A DNA stretch of 64,000 nt from Candidatus Sulfopaludibacter sp. SbA3 (GTDB taxonomy: Bacteria; Pseudomonadota; Alphaproteobacteria; Caulobacterales; Hyphomonadaceae): positions 124,001 through 188,000 of the forward strand of contig CAMDAC010000002.1 of assembly GCA_945888325.1 (NCBI GenBank). Reading direction: 5' to 3'. The position numbers and the translations under genes are program-made. Shown here in pieces: positions 25,831 to 33,837 of the stretch. The first letter of the stretch is position 1. Each line of letters begins with the position of its first letter. The notes below the pieces were generated by a model that saw only the letters and a program-made list of their open reading frames with translations, was not told the origin of the DNA and searched no databases.

Positions 25831-26166
25831 ATGTTGCTCAAACTCGCTGCGCTGTCGCTCGCCGCCGCCCTTTGCGGCGCAGCTCCGGCCTTTGCAGACC
25901 CGCCGGCCTTCCCGGATGGCGAGACCCACCCGGTCGCCCTGTCCACCCAGGAGGCCGGGACGCTCCCGTCCGGCAAAACCCTTTGGGGAAAGGGCCAGAT
26001 CCTGCCGCCCGAATACCGCAGGGCCAATCTGAGAGACTGGGACCGCTACGGCCTGCCGCCCGCCCCGACGGGCCACCAGTGGGTCTCGGTCGGCCAGAAC
26101 GCCTACCTGGTGGACCTCGCCAGCGGCGAGATCGCCGGCGCGTTCATCGGCGTGCTGACAAACTGA
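25831..26166 (+). CDS. RcnB-family periplasmic protein
   Basis: 111 residues with a Sec signal (about 1-22, ending PAFA-DP). The C-terminal domain, ILPPEYRRANLRDWDRYGLPP followed by GHQWVSVGQNAYLVDLASGEI, is the RcnB pattern. E. coli RcnB helps nickel/cobalt homeostasis in the periplasm; the alphaproteobacterial paralogues are mostly uncharacterised. Lies 58 bases after rpoH on the same strand. Confidence 0.82.
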   Translation: MLLKLAALSLAAALCGAAPAFADPPAFPDGETHPVALSTQEAGTLPSGKTLWGKGQILPPEYRRANLRDWDRYGLPPAPTGHQWVSVGQNAYLVDLASGEIAGAFIGVLTN

Positions 26167-26212
26167 GATCCCCGCGATTGAAGCGCCCTGCGTAAGCGGG
26201 CATGGGTTCGCC

Positions 26213-27019
26213 ATGCCCGATCTCAATATCACCGACCCCGGCGACCTGCGCCTTGCGCCCTATCTTTCGATCCGCGAGCGCGACCTGACGAACGGGCATG
26301 GCGGGCGCTTCATTGTCGAGGGCAAAGTGACGCTGGAGACGCTGCTGACGCGCAGCCGTTTCGAAGTGGAGAGCCTGTTCCTTTGCGAGACGCGGCTGGA
26401 GCCGCTGGCGGACCTGCTCGCGCGCGTGCCGGCGGATGTGCCGGTCTATGTCGCATCTCAAGGCGTGATGGACTCTGTGGCGGGATTCCCGATGCACCGC
26501 GGCGTGCTCGCCTGCGGCCTCAAGGGCGCGCCCCGCGCAGGAGCAGATATTCTGCCTGCGGACGGTCCCTCCACAGCGCTGCTGCTCGCCGGACTGTCGA
26601 ACCACGACAATGTCGGCGCCTGCTTCCGCAACGCGGCGGCGTTCGGCGCGGGCGCTGTGTTGCTGGATTCGGAATCCTGTGACCCGCTCTACCGCAAGGC
26701 CATCCGCGTCTCCTCCGGCACCACGCTCTGGCTGCCCTTCGCGCACGGCGGCACGAGCGCCTCGCTGATCGAGACCGCCGAAGCGGCCGGCCATGAAGTC
26801 TGGGCCCTGACACCCCGCGCCGATGCCGAGCCCCTGCCCGCGATACGGGTGCCGGCGCGCGTCGCGCTCCTGCTCGGCGCCGAAGGCCCCGGCCTGCCGC
26901 GCGACCTGATCGCCCGGGCCCGGCCGGTGCGTATTCCGATGACGAGCGGTTTCGACAGCGTCAACGTGGCCACGGCAGCGGCGATTGCGCTGGCGCACAT
27001 CTTCAACTCACACAAGTGA
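26213..27019 (+). CDS. SpoU/TrmH-family RNA 2'-O-methyltransferase
   Basis: 268 residues. N-terminal substrate-binding part FIVEGKVTLETLLTRSRFEVESLFL, then the SPOUT knot: motif 1 LSNHDNVGACFRNAAAFGA, motif 2 LLLGAEGPGLPRDL, motif 3 PMTSGFDSVNVATAAAIAL. Uses S-adenosylmethionine to 2'-O-methylate a ribose in tRNA or rRNA; which nucleotide is not readable. Converges on cysH with 2 bases between stops. Confidence 0.92.
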   Translation: MPDLNITDPGDLRLAPYLSIRERDLTNGHGGRFIVEGKVTLETLLTRSRFEVESLFLCETRLEPLADLLARVPADVPVYVASQGVMDSVAGFPMHRGVLACGLKGAPRAGADILPADGPSTALLLAGLSNHDNVGACFRNAAAFGAGAVLLDSESCDPLYRKAIRVSSGTTLWLPFAHGGTSASLIETAEAAGHEVWALTPRADAEPLPAIRVPARVALLLGAEGPGLPRDLIARARPVRIPMTSGFDSVNVATAAAIALAHIFNSHK

Positions 27020-27021
27020 AC

Positions 27022-27765
27022 TCAGAAAACCCGCGGGCGCTCGTTGCGCTCGACGTGCAGGCCGCACTCGGTCTTGTCCTGGCCAGCCCAGCGGCCGGCG
27101 CGCGGGTTGTTCGGATCATCCGCCGGCTGCGTGCACGGCCAGCAGCCGATCGAGGGATAGCCCTGCGCCACCAGCGGATGGGCCGGCAGGTTGCGCTGCT
27201 CGATGAACAGCTCGACGTCCTCCGGCGTCCAGCTGGCCAGCGGGTTCACCTTGTAGCGGCCCGAGGCATACTCGAACACCGGCAGGCTCATGCGGGCGCC
27301 GCCATGGAAGCGTTTGCGGCCCGTGATCCAGGCCGAATAGCCGTTCAGGGCAGGTTCCAGCGGGCGCACCTTGCGCAGGTCGCAGCAGGCGTCCGGATTG
27401 GATTTCCAGAGCATCGATTTGGGATCTTCGACCCGGCGCTCGCCTTCGTTCGGCACCAGCGTGCGCACACCGGTCAGGCCGAGCTTTTCGATCAGCTCGT
27501 CGCGGTAATCCAGCGTCTGCGGGAAATGCATGCCGGTGTCGATGAACTGGATCGGCAGCGCGGGATCGACATCGGCGATCAGCGCCAGCATCACGGCGCT
27601 CTCGGCGCCGAAGCTCGACACATAGGTCAGGTCGCCCACCCATTCGCGCACGATGGCAGCGCGCAGGATGGTCTGCGCCGAGGCCTGACACAGCTCGCCG
27701 TTGAGGCGCGCAAGCCGGACCGCAGGATCGGTCGCCGGGCTTTCAATCAGGGTATCGAAGGGCAT
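27022..27765 (-). CDS. cysH: Adenylyl-sulfate (APS) reductase, assimilatory
   Basis: 247 residues. Reduces activated sulfate to sulfite with thioredoxin. N-terminal PP-loop fold YVSSFGAESAVML. Two cysteine pairs, C127-C128 and C208-x-x-C211, bind a [4Fe-4S] cluster; this marks the APS-specific type, not the cluster-free PAPS reductase. C-terminal E-C234-G-L-H carries the catalytic cysteine. ATG has GAGG 4 bases upstream and follows the DUF934 stop by 5 bases; last gene of the cys operon. Confidence 0.94.
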   Translation of the reverse strand: MPFDTLIESPATDPAVRLARLNGELCQASAQTILRAAIVREWVGDLTYVSSFGAESAVMLALIADVDPALPIQFIDTGMHFPQTLDYRDELIEKLGLTGVRTLVPNEGERRVEDPKSMLWKSNPDACCDLRKVRPLEPALNGYSAWITGRKRFHGGARMSLPVFEYASGRYKVNPLASWTPEDVELFIEQRNLPAHPLVAQGYPSIGCWPCTQPADDPNNPRAGRWAGQDKTECGLHVERNERPRVF

Positions 27766-27770
27766 GCGCC

Positions 27771-28259
27771 TCAGGCTCCGGTTCTCTTTCGGAAGGCGGC
27801 TCCCGGGCCGTCGGCTGCAGGCTGGTAGGCCTCAGTGAACTCGGCAAGCGCTTCCAGTACCTCAGATACGGTGGCGCGGCGGGTTTCGTAAGCAGTGAAG
27901 CCTGAACGGTGCATGTAGAATATCTGATCGCGCAGGACATGGCCGACCGCCCGGATCTCGCCGGAATAGCCGTAGCGGCGGCGAAGCAGCTGCGCCTGGC
28001 TGAAGCCGCGCCCGTCGGTATAGCGCGGGAAATCGACCTCGATCAGCGCCAGATCCGGCAGGAAAGGCTCAAGCTGGGCCGGATCATCGACCGGGGCGAG
28101 GCGTACCCCATCCGGCAGGGGGCCGTTCTCCTGACCCAGTTTCAGCCCCAGGAACCGGGTGAACGAGACGGAAAAACGTCCCGCTTCCGGCAGCGCCGCG
28201 CCGTCCGGTACGAAGGTCCAGTCATTGGCGATCTCGGCGCCCACCTTAACCAGCGGCAT
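27771..28259 (-). CDS. DUF934 family protein of the cys operon
   Basis: 162 residues. The DUF934 pattern is clear in IEVDFPRYTDGRGFSQAQLL-RRRYGYSGEIRAVGHVLRDQ and FYMHRSGFTAYE. The family sits between sulfite reductase and CysH in many alphaproteobacteria and is thought to serve sulfate assimilation, with no proven activity. ATG at 28259 overlaps the end of cysI by 14 bases, suggesting coupling. Confidence 0.92.
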   Translation of the reverse strand: MPLVKVGAEIANDWTFVPDGAALPEAGRFSVSFTRFLGLKLGQENGPLPDGVRLAPVDDPAQLEPFLPDLALIEVDFPRYTDGRGFSQAQLLRRRYGYSGEIRAVGHVLRDQIFYMHRSGFTAYETRRATVSEVLEALAEFTEAYQPAADGPGAAFRKRTGA

Positions 28260-29904
28260 AGAGGGCCTCCTGGAAGCGCGCATGGCCAAGGCGTTCCAGC
28301 GTGTCGATGAACTTCTCGGCGGGCGACGTACGCTCCGCCCGGTAGAACTCGACCACGCGGTGGATGGCGGCCGGCACATCATCGGCCTTCAGGCCGGGAC
28401 CGACGATCTCGCCCAGCGCAGCCTTCTCGTCGGCGCGCCCGCCGAGCAGGATCTGGTAGAATTCCTCGCCCTTCTTGTCGACGCCGAGGATGCCGATATG
28501 GCCGACATGGTGGTGCCCGCACGCATTGATGCAGCCGGACACGTTGATGTGCAGCTTGCCGATGTCTTCCTCATACGCGGGGTCGGCGAACACCTTCTGC
28601 ACGGCCAGCGCCACGGGAATCGAGCGCGCATTGGCCAGGTTGCAATAATCGAGACCGGGGCAGACGATCATGTCGGTGATCCGGCTCTCGTTGGCCGCGC
28701 CGAGGCCCGCCGCATCGAGCGCGGCATAGACCGCCGGCAGGTCGTCCAGCGCAACATGCGGCAGGATCAGGTTCTGCGCATGGCTGACGCGGATATCTCC
28801 GTACCCGTACTTTTCGCCAAGATCGGCCACAAGCATCATCTGCGCGTCGGTCGCATCCCCCGGCGCCACGCCGAGCGGTTTCAGGCTGACCGTGACGGAC
28901 GCATAGCCCGCCACCTTGTGGGGATGAAGGTTCGCCCGCGTCCAGCGCGCGAACGCCGGGTCCGCCGCCTTGGCCGCTTCCAGCGTCTTCGAGAGCGCAG
29001 GCCGCGCGGCCAAAGCGGGCGGCGCGAAATAGGCATGGATACGCGCCACTTCAGACGCTGGCAGGTCAATCTTCTCGCCCGGCCGCTGCGCCGCGAACTC
29101 TTCCTCGACCTGGCGGATATATTCCGCCTCGCCGAGCTCCGAGACGAGGATCTTGATACGCGCCTTGTATTTGTTGTCGCGCCGGCCATAGCGATTATAG
29201 ACCCGCATGATCGCCTCGAGATAATCGAGGATCTGCGCCTCCGGCACGAACGGGTTCACCAGCGCCGCAATATGCGGCGTGCGCCCCTGCCCGCCGCCGA
29301 CATGCACTTCAAAGCCAACCTGTCCATCCTTCTGGCGGATATGCAGCCCCACATCATGCACGCGGATCGCCGCGCGGTCATGCTCGGCCGCCGTCACCGC
29401 AATCTTGAACTTGCGCGGCAGGAAGGCGAATTCCGGATGGAAGGTCGACCATTGCCGGATGATCTCGCACCAGGCGCGCGGGTCGAGCACCTCGTCCTGC
29501 GCCGCGCCCGCGAAATGATCCGTGGTCGTATTGCGGATACAGTTGCCGGACGTCTGGATCGCATGCATCTCGACTTCAGCGAGCTTGTCCAGCACATCCG
29601 GAATGTCCTTCAGCGCCACCCAGTTGAACTGGATGTTCTGGCGCGTCGTGAAGTGGCCGAAGCCGCGGTCATAATCGCGCGCGATCTCGGCAAGGCGCCG
29701 CAGCTGCACCGGCGAGAGCTGGCCATAGGGAATCGCGATGCGCAGCATGTAGGCGTGCAGCTGCAGGTACACGCCGTTCTGCAGGCGCAGCGGCTTGAAC
29801 TCGTCCTCAAGCAGCTCGCCCGACAGACGCCGCGCCACCTGCCCGCGAAACTGCGCCACGCGCTCCTGCACGATGCGCGCATCAAACTGGTCATATCTAT
29901 ACAT
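28246..29904 (-). CDS. cysI: Siroheme sulfite (nitrite) reductase hemoprotein
   Basis: 552 residues. Six-electron reduction of sulfite to sulfide. The siroheme/[4Fe-4S] ligands are C415-x5-C421 and C458-x3-C462 (CPGLDYCNLANAR and SGCINACGHHH). The two ferredoxin-like repeats and RGFGHFTTRQNIQFNWV and TSGNCIRNTTTD substrate-loop segments are present. Single-subunit type with no flavoprotein partner nearby. ATG 29904 has GAGG 6 bases upstream and overlaps the GST stop by 8 bases. Assimilatory nitrite reductase is the alternative; the cysG/cysH context favours sulfite. Confidence 0.94.
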   Translation of the reverse strand: MYRYDQFDARIVQERVAQFRGQVARRLSGELLEDEFKPLRLQNGVYLQLHAYMLRIAIPYGQLSPVQLRRLAEIARDYDRGFGHFTTRQNIQFNWVALKDIPDVLDKLAEVEMHAIQTSGNCIRNTTTDHFAGAAQDEVLDPRAWCEIIRQWSTFHPEFAFLPRKFKIAVTAAEHDRAAIRVHDVGLHIRQKDGQVGFEVHVGGGQGRTPHIAALVNPFVPEAQILDYLEAIMRVYNRYGRRDNKYKARIKILVSELGEAEYIRQVEEEFAAQRPGEKIDLPASEVARIHAYFAPPALAARPALSKTLEAAKAADPAFARWTRANLHPHKVAGYASVTVSLKPLGVAPGDATDAQMMLVADLGEKYGYGDIRVSHAQNLILPHVALDDLPAVYAALDAAGLGAANESRITDMIVCPGLDYCNLANARSIPVALAVQKVFADPAYEEDIGKLHINVSGCINACGHHHVGHIGILGVDKKGEEFYQILLGGRADEKAALGEIVGPGLKADDVPAAIHRVVEFYRAERTSPAEKFIDTLERLGHARFQEALYAAG

Positions 29905-30508
29905 GCGCAGCCTCATGCACGTGCGGCAGGCGAAGCTCAAGCTCGCAGCGCGCGACCCAGGCATGCACCGCCGGGAAATCACCGAGATCAAACCCGCCCT
30001 CATGCGACAGCCGCGTATAGGCGAGCAGCGCAATATCGGCCAGCGTCAGCGCCGCGCCGCCCGCAATGAAATCACTCGAAATCAGCGCCATCTCCATCCG
30101 CCCGAGCGCCCGGCGGCCCTTGGCCATCAGGTCGGCATCGATCGCGTCATCGGATTTCTTCAGGTAGTGTTTCTGGAACCGGCGCACCGCAATCGTCGGC
30201 TCGTGCGAATACTGTTCCCAGAACATCCATTCCAGCATCTTGGCCCGCTCGAACGCGTTCGCCGGCACCAGGTCCGAGCCTTCGGCGAAATGCAGGATGA
30301 TGGCGTTCGACTGCGACAGCGTCCGCCCGTCATCCAGCTTCACCACCGGCACCTGCCCGAACGGGTTCAGCGCGAGGAACGCATCGGTGCGCGTCTCGCC
30401 CTTCAGGATATCGATCTCGATCCACTCATGCGCAATGCCGAGCCGCCCGGCGACCCATTTCACCTTCAGGCAATTGCCCGAAATGCTGTCTCCAAAAATC
30501 CGGATCAT
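29897..30508 (-). CDS. Glutathione S-transferase family protein in cys operon
   Basis: 203 residues. Thioredoxin-like N-terminal domain, residues 1-75, with FGDSISGNCLKVKW (Ser at the active-site loop), NPFGQVPVVKLDDG (cis-proline) and LSQSNAIILHFAEG; all-helical C-terminal domain with LTLADIALLAYTRLSHEGG. ATG overlaps the DUF2849 stop by 4 bases and the stop overlaps the cysI start, so it is tightly built into the sulfate-assimilation operon. Role unknown; handling of thiol or sulfite intermediates is a guess. Confidence 0.9.
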   Translation of the reverse strand: MIRIFGDSISGNCLKVKWVAGRLGIAHEWIEIDILKGETRTDAFLALNPFGQVPVVKLDDGRTLSQSNAIILHFAEGSDLVPANAFERAKMLEWMFWEQYSHEPTIAVRRFQKHYLKKSDDAIDADLMAKGRRALGRMEMALISSDFIAGGAALTLADIALLAYTRLSHEGGFDLGDFPAVHAWVARCELELRLPHVHEAAHV

Positions 30509-30807
30509 GCGCCGCCCCCGAAGGACAGCGCCGGCTCGGCCCGCATCGACTCGCGCAGCGTCTCGCGCCCCGTGATCTTGCCGTCGGCGGTCACTTCCAT
30601 GAAATAGGGATCGGTCACGACGCCCTCCTGCTTCAGCGCCGCCGCGAGGCGCGCCTCGGCCTCGTCACCAGTGAACACGCCCAGCCCGGACGCATCCTCC
30701 GTCCACGCACCATCGGCCGTGAGCCAGACCGACAGGCCGGTCGCGGTCGCCCAGCCGGTCACGGCCTTCGGCGTCTCGGGTTTCAGTTTGGGGCGTACCG
30801 ACGACAT
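30505..30807 (-). CDS. DUF2849 family protein
   Basis: 100 residues, soluble. Pattern AVTGWATATGLSVWLTADGAWTEDA, then DEAEARLAAALKQEGVVTDPYFMEV, is DUF2849, a small family found next to sulfite reductase in alphaproteobacteria. GAGGAG covers the end of cysG and lies 9 bases before the ATG. Function unknown. Confidence 0.88.
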   Translation of the reverse strand: MSSVRPKLKPETPKAVTGWATATGLSVWLTADGAWTEDASGLGVFTGDEAEARLAAALKQEGVVTDPYFMEVTADGKITGRETLRESMRAEPALSFGGGA

Positions 30808-30812
30808 TTGGG

Positions 30813-32246
30813 TTACTCCTCGAAGGCCAGGGCGTCATGCCGCGCCGGCCCTGCAAATTCGGGCGGCAGGAACTGGCCGATCTGGATGCCGGTCAGCGGG
30901 ATGCCGGCCACTTCGCCGATGATCAGCAGCGCAGGCCCGGTAATCCCCTCTTCCTCGATCAGGAAGGGCAGCTCGGAGAGCTCGCCATAGACGCGCACCT
31001 CTTCCGGCCGCGTCCCGTTCTCTATAACGGCAATCGGCGTGCGCCCGTCGCGGCCCGCCGCAATCAGCCGCTCGGCAATGATCGGCGCGGTATCGACGCC
31101 CATGAAGACGACCACGGTCTGCGCCGGTCTCGCCAGCGCCGCCCAGTCGAGATCCGGCACGCCGCCAGCCTTGGCATGGCCGGTCACGAAGGTCAGCGTC
31201 TGCGCATGGTCGCGGTGGGTCAGCGGAATGCCGGCCGAGGCCGCACATCCGAGGGCGGACGATATGCCGGGCACCACATGCACGGCCACGCCTTCGGCGC
31301 GCACCGCTTCCAGCTCTTCGCCGCCGCGTCCGAAGATGAACGGGTCGCCGCCCTTCAGCCGCACGACGCGCAGGCCCTCGCGCGCCGAGGCCACCAGCCG
31401 GTGATGGATTTCCGGCTGCGGCACGGAATGATCGCCCTTCGATTTGCCGACCGGCACGCGCGCCGCATCCCGGCGGATGAGCCCGAGGATTTCGGGGCTG
31501 ACCAGCCGGTCATAATACACAACGTCCGCTTCCTGCAGGACGCGAAGCGCTTTCAGCGTCAGCAGTTCCGGATCGCCCGGCCCGGCCCCCACGATGTGCA
31601 CGACGCCCGCCGCGCGGCCCGTCGCCAGCGCCGCAGATTTCAGAAGCGCTTCAGCTTTTTCCAGATCGCCCCCATAGGCGGCTTCGGCAGCCGGCCCTGT
31701 CAGCGCGCGCTCCCAGAACCGGCGGCGCGCGGTCTTGTCCGGCACTGTTTCGGTAACAAACGGACGCAGGCGCCGCGCCAATGCGGCGAGCTCCCCGATC
31801 CGGGCCGGCAGCAAGGCCTCAAGCTTCGCGCGCACGGCCTTCGCCAGCACGGGGGCTGCGCCGCCCGAACCGATCGCGGCCACGATTTCGTCCCGGTCGA
31901 GGATCGACGGCACGGTGAAGTCGCAGTCTTCGGGAAAGTCGACCACGTTGACCGGAATGTTGCGGGCCCGGACCGCGGCCAGCGCATCGGAACGGTGCGT
32001 CTCGTCCGCCTCGGCGATAATCGCCAGGCGCGCGCCGTCCAGCGCGGTCTCGCGCGCGGCGCGGCCGACCACCGTCACGCGGCCCTCGAACTCGGCTGCC
32101 AGCGCCGCGTCGGTAAATCCGCCGGCCAGCACAAGCTCAGCAGGCGAGGAGACCAGCAGGCGCAGCTTGCGCGCCGCCTCGTCGCCGTCACCGAACACGA
32201 CGATCCGGGCGCCCTCGAGATTGAAAAAGGCTGGAAACTGGCGCAT
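30813..32246 (-). CDS. cysG: Siroheme synthase (multifunctional)
   Basis: 477 residues. N-terminal precorrin-2 dehydrogenase/ferrochelatase half (about 1-205): NLEGARIVVFGDGDEAARK NAD-binding, VNVVDFPEDCDFTVPSILDR. C-terminal uroporphyrinogen-III methyltransferase half (about 220-460): VHIVGAGPGDPELLTLKAL, VVYYDRLVSPEIL, LKGGDPFIFGRGGEE, PGISSALGCAASAGIPLTHR. Makes the siroheme used by CysI, three genes downstream in the same operon. ATG 32246 chosen (MRQFPAFFNL); an upstream in-frame start adds 26 unlikely residues. First gene of the operon. Confidence 0.95.
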   Translation of the reverse strand: MRQFPAFFNLEGARIVVFGDGDEAARKLRLLVSSPAELVLAGGFTDAALAAEFEGRVTVVGRAARETALDGARLAIIAEADETHRSDALAAVRARNIPVNVVDFPEDCDFTVPSILDRDEIVAAIGSGGAAPVLAKAVRAKLEALLPARIGELAALARRLRPFVTETVPDKTARRRFWERALTGPAAEAAYGGDLEKAEALLKSAALATGRAAGVVHIVGAGPGDPELLTLKALRVLQEADVVYYDRLVSPEILGLIRRDAARVPVGKSKGDHSVPQPEIHHRLVASAREGLRVVRLKGGDPFIFGRGGEELEAVRAEGVAVHVVPGISSALGCAASAGIPLTHRDHAQTLTFVTGHAKAGGVPDLDWAALARPAQTVVVFMGVDTAPIIAERLIAAGRDGRTPIAVIENGTRPEEVRVYGELSELPFLIEEEGITGPALLIIGEVAGIPLTGIQIGQFLPPEFAGPARHDALAFEE

Positions 32247-32355
32247 GGCCGCAACTCTCTCGTTTAGCAGGACTGGAGGGATACATGCCCAGATCGCGCT
32301 TGACGAGCCTGCAACAACGGGCAACCCCTAAGTCTATCTTTTAGAGAAACTATCC
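32247..32355. promoter_or_regulatory. Divergent cysG / LysR promoter region
   Basis: 109 bases. Contains TCTA-TCTTT-TAGA (about 32333-32345), a small dyad with the T-N11-A form LysR proteins often bind, just ahead of the lysR start. No clean -35/-10 pair for cysG. LysR control of the divergent cys operon is inference from arrangement. Confidence 0.4.
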
Positions 32356-33288
32356 ATGTCCGATCCCGCCGACCGCCTCCCGCCCCTGAACGCCCTGCGC
32401 GCCTTCGAAGCCGCCGCACGCCGCCTCTCGTTCACGCAGGCCGCCGAGGAGCTGAACGTCACGCCGGGCGCGATTTCGCAGCAGATAAGGCAGCTGGAAG
32501 ACTTCGCGGGCACCCCGCTGTTCAAGCGTACGGGCCGTTCCGTCCTGCTGACCGACGCGGCGCAGGCCTCCCTCCCCCTCGTGCGCGAAGCGTTCGACCG
32601 GATTTCCGAGGCCGGCCGCATCATGCAGGCCCCGGCCCGCAAGGGCCGCGTGATGGTTTCCTGCGCGCCGTCCTTTGCCGCCAAATGGCTCGCCCCCCGG
32701 CTCGAGAAATTCCACCGCACCAACGAGGGCACCGAGGCCTGGATCTCGGCCGACATGTCGCTGACCGATTTCAACACCGCCGATGCCGACCTCGCGATCC
32801 GCTATGGGCGCGGCAATTACGAAGGCCTGAAATCCGAGAAGCTGCTGGACGAAACCGTGCTGCCCGTCTGCTCGCCGCGCCTTCTGGAAGGCCCGGACGC
32901 GATCCGCAAGCCCGAAGACCTGAAGCATCACACGCTGCTGCATGACGAAAGCTCCGAGAACGACCCCTCCTGCCCGGACTGGGCCAGCTGGCTGCGCGCG
33001 CATGGCGTGACCGGCGTCGATGGCAGCAAGGGCCCGCGCTTCAACCAGGGCATCCTGGTCATCGAATCGGCCGCCGCCGGCCGAGGCGTCGCCCTCGCCA
33101 AGCAAGCCATCGCCGCCAACGACATCGCGGCCGGCCGCCTCGCGGCCCCCTTCGCCAACGGCTCGATCCCGATCGATTTCGGCTACTGGCTCGTCTGGCC
33201 CAAAGGCCGCCACCTCTCCCCCGACGTGCGCGCCTTCATCAAATGGATCAAGGACGAAGCCTCCGACAGCGAGATCATCGGCGTCTGA
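32356..33288 (+). CDS. LysR-family transcriptional regulator (GcvA-like)
   Basis: 310 residues. N-terminal winged helix LPPLNALRAFEAAARRLSFT, AAEELNVTPGAISQQIRQLE, GTPLFKRTGRSVLLT; then a periplasmic-binding-protein-like effector domain with VSCAPSFAAKWLAPRLEKF and NTADADLAIRYG, typical of the GcvA branch. Stands divergent from the cys operon, so it may sense a sulfur metabolite (O-acetylserine or sulfate state), but GcvA-like proteins control many pathways. Confidence 0.9.
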   Translation: MSDPADRLPPLNALRAFEAAARRLSFTQAAEELNVTPGAISQQIRQLEDFAGTPLFKRTGRSVLLTDAAQASLPLVREAFDRISEAGRIMQAPARKGRVMVSCAPSFAAKWLAPRLEKFHRTNEGTEAWISADMSLTDFNTADADLAIRYGRGNYEGLKSEKLLDETVLPVCSPRLLEGPDAIRKPEDLKHHTLLHDESSENDPSCPDWASWLRAHGVTGVDGSKGPRFNQGILVIESAAAGRGVALAKQAIAANDIAAGRLAAPFANGSIPIDFGYWLVWPKGRHLSPDVRAFIKWIKDEASDSEIIGV

Positions 33289-33350
33289 CGCGCAGGGTCC
33301 GTTGCACAAGTTTTCACTTGCGCCGACATCCACCCCAAAAACCCAACTCC

Positions 33351-33465
33351 GTTGGTCGTCATCCCGGAATTTGCGCAGCAAATGTCCGGGACCCAGACTT
33401 TCTTGTTTCGCAAAGAGTACTGGGTCCCGGTTTTCGCCTGCGGCGAAACCGGGATGACGACCAAC
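33351..33465. repeat. Complex palindromic intergenic element
   Basis: Outer arms of 17 bases are perfect inverse complements (33351-33367 with 33449-33465, core GTCGTCATCCCGG). Inner arms of 11 bases also match (33386-33396 with 33420-33430, CCGGGACCCAG). Each half can instead fold alone: 33362-33391 (TCCCGGA-ATTTGC ... GCAAAT-G-TCCGGGA) and 33427-33452 (CCGG-TTTTCGCC ... GGCGAAA-CCGG). GTCATCCCGG-type palindromes are dispersed in many alphaproteobacterial genomes, so this is likely one copy of a repetitive family. It also follows the lysR stop and may end transcription. Confidence 0.8.
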
Positions 33466-33603
33466 TGCAGTGTTTTCAGCGCCCCCAATCCAGTAGGGTC
33501 CGCCGCGGTGTTATCCTCGCCGCCTTACCCGGTTACGCCATCACGTCCCGCCCCGCCTGCGTCAAAGCCGGGATGCGAAACAAATCGATACAGAGTGATA
33601 AAA

Positions 33604-33623
33604 AATGAGAATGAATGAGAATG
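33604..33623. repeat. 10-base tandem repeat
   Basis: AATGAGAATG occurs twice in tandem and is followed by a degenerate GATGAGAG. Sits in the AT-rich part of the gene-free region. Confidence 0.7.
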
Positions 33624-33837
33624 GATGAGAGAGAAACGACACCCGATAGGCACCGATTGCTACAGCCTGAGGCAGTTTGAACGAGGCGGAGACGGAACTT
33701 GCGCCTACAGGAAATGGCCCGTCCGGAAAACAAAACACATCCGGATCAAGCGCCTGGAGACTACGGCCCCGGTTCTTCTGCAACACGTCCGCTCACGGAA
33801 TTTCGCGCCGAACCCGCCAAAACTGCCGCAGCAAAGG

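Larger units (their letters stand above)
33289..33837. other. 549-base gene-free region
   Basis: The longest stretch without a supportable gene. It holds the palindromic element 33351-33465, a GC-rich remnant with a second TCCCG/CCGGGA pair near 33546-33576, an AT-rich patch with a 10-base tandem repeat (33604-33623) and a segment to 33837 in which open frames exist on both strands but with third-position GC near 45 percent, unlike the real genes here. No tRNA-like or known RNA fold recognised. Confidence 0.6.

Noticed and set aside
28159-30069. 636-codon plus-strand frame opposite the cysI region
   Set aside because: Antisense to cysI, DUF934 and GST, all certain; the composition is typical of a shadow frame.
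30837-32267. 476-codon plus-strand frame opposite cysG
   Set aside because: Antisense to a clear siroheme synthase; no recognisable protein.
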